Source: Streptomyces sp. NBC_01429 (lineage in GTDB: Bacteria; Actinomycetota; Actinomycetes; Streptomycetales; Streptomycetaceae). Taken from it: DNA of 64,000 bases. Below the pieces are notes generated by a model that was not told the DNA's origin, did no database searches, and saw only the letters and a list, made by a program, of their open reading frames with translations. Below, piece by piece: positions 63,004-64,000 of the stretch; position 1 is the stretch's first letter; every line of letters starts with the position of its first letter. The stretch spans positions 434,001-498,000 of the forward strand of contig NZ_CP109599.1 of NCBI RefSeq assembly GCF_036231945.1, written 5' to 3'. A program made the position numbers and the translations under genes.

Positions 63004-64000
63004 TCAGGGGCGTCTCGTCGCGTCGGTGATCCGGTCGACGCGGTAGTAGCGCGCGACGCACTTCGCCGGCCACACCTTGCGGCCGTGGTCGGCGAACGGC
63101 TCACCCATCCCGCTGATCGGCAGTGGCGTGTACGGCAGGACGTGCGCGCCGAGCGCCGCCCGGGAACGCAGCCACCGGTCCTGGCTGTCCCACGCGAGGG
63201 CCCGCGCCCGCATGGTGTCCTCCAGGCGCGCGAGAGGAAGGGCGAGGGCCACGCACACCACGGCGCACACCGCGGCGCCGGTCGCCCGCATCACTCCCGT
63301 ACGCCGCCGCCCGCGCTCGCGCAGCGCGCCGCCCAGGACGGCGCCGGCGCCGGCGAGCAGCGCGATGTACAGCAGGAGGTAGTCGTTCCAGGTCCGGCTG
63401 GCGCCCGCCACCCCCGCGCCGAAGACGGGGTACGCGATGAGCGTGCAGAGCCAGCCGGAGACCAGCAGGGCGAGGACGCCGGTCCCGGACAGCAGGGCCA
63501 GGTGCGGCGGCCGGGCCGGCGGGCGGCCGTCCGCCCCTCGGACGAGCAGGCCGAGCAGCAGGCCCGCCGCGACCACGCCCAGGTACTGCCAGGTGGTCAG
63601 CAGGGTGGCGAGGACGTGCGCGAAGGCCCGCAGTGATTCGGCCAGCGACTCCGGCGCGAGCATGGACACGCCCTGCGCTCCGTAGCGTTCGCGACGGATC
63701 CGCGAGCCGGGGGACGTGACGAGTACGAGCGTCCCGGCCGCGGTGCCGAGGATGCCCGCCACGCACCAGATCCGCGCGTAGGACCAGCGGCGCCCGGTGA
63801 GGATCCGGTGGCCGGCCGCGAGGGCGCACGCGAGCGTCACGAACACGACGACCGAGACCCCCTCGGACAGCGTGCCCATCACGGCTCCCGCGACGAACAC
63901 CGTGGCCACGGCCGCGTTCCCGGCCGCGCGCGAGCGGGCCCGCAGCAGGGGAATCGCGGCGGCGCAGGCGAGCACGGGAGCGACGGTGTGCGAGACGGAC
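63004..64000 (-). CDS. Polytopic membrane protein (5' part beyond window end)
   Basis: The open frame runs from stop 63004 through the right edge; an upstream segment ...[12 protein letters not shown] is also open, so the N-terminus is missing. At least seven helices ([59 protein letters not shown]). [18 protein letters not shown] lies between helices, followed by an Arg-rich loop. The C-terminal 65 residues ([18 protein letters not shown]) look extracellular. The layout resembles DUF6056-type membrane proteins; function unknown. Confidence 0.7.
   Translation of the reverse strand, partial: SVSHTVAPVLACAAAIPLLRARSRAAGNAAVATVFVAGAVMGTLSEGVSVVVFVTLACALAAGHRILTGRRWSYARIWCVAGILGTAAGTLVLVTSPGSRIRRERYGAQGVSMLAPESLAESLRAFAHVLATLLTTWQYLGVVAAGLLLGLLVRGADGRPPARPPHLALLSGTGVLALLVSGWLCTLIAYPVFGAGVAGASRTWNDYLLLYIALLAGAGAVLGGALRERGRRRTGVMRATGAAVCAVVCVALALPLARLEDTMRARALAWDSQDRWLRSRAALGAHVLPYTPLPISGMGEPFADHGRKVWPAKCVARYYRVDRITDATRRP

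Overview
The window is very high-GC DNA with G/C-rich third codon positions, GGAGG-type ribosome sites, many GTG starts and tightly overlapping genes. Together with an aerobic group 1h-type hydrogenase, a Zur-boxed zinc ABC system and SAM-IV and cobalamin riboswitches, this points to a chromosomal segment of a Streptomyces or close relative. I saw no rRNA, tRNA, CRISPR array, transposase, integrase or phage gene. The region is a string of metabolic islands, several with a visible regulator or operator.

1-8183: a sugar-acid catabolic island. A minus-strand operon (Zn-alcohol dehydrogenase, SDR, D-2-hydroxyacid dehydrogenase, KDG-type kinase, IclR regulator, KDPG-type aldolase, MFS permease cut by the window edge) diverges from an enolase-superfamily sugar-acid dehydratase. 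A strong promoter with a palindrome on its start site lies between them. 8329-10256: Zn-dehydrogenase, cupin and a carboxymuconolactone-decarboxylase-like gene broken by an in-frame TAG. 10399-12104: a small membrane protein and a secreted, C-terminally anchored protein.

12210-17522: four luciferase-like (LLM) flavin monooxygenases. Their leader carries a promoter, a SAM-IV riboswitch and a Cys-Cys leader peptide in series, which implies sulfur-dependent control. 17751-23728: a four-carbon sugar-acid locus (OtnC, OtnK, SAF-domain oxidoreductase, GntP permease, DeoR regulator). 23949-28280: secreted pectate lyase, PAP2 phosphatase, membrane protein with PadR regulator, MBL hydrolase. 28569-34282: cobalamin riboswitch-metE, then folP, cobF and an alcohol dehydrogenase. 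34452-35948: a secreted PIG-L deacetylase-like protein.

35980-50649: a complete [NiFe]-hydrogenase locus of the atmospheric-H2 type. hypB-hypA read leftward. Reading rightward are the small and large subunits, a NifU/Rieske-like protein, four uncharacterised genes, a maturation protease, a HypC-HypF fusion, a second hypC, hypD, hypE and one further uncharacterised gene. Most are joined by 4-base stop/start overlaps.

50671-55837: zinc uptake (AztA diverging from AztB, two beta-propeller proteins and AztC) around a Zur box. 55841-57758: FAD monooxygenase and TetR regulator with two palindromic operators. 57797-62779: a CitA/CitB-like two-component system beside a TctC-like binding protein and a second GntP permease. 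63004-64000: part of a polytopic membrane protein.
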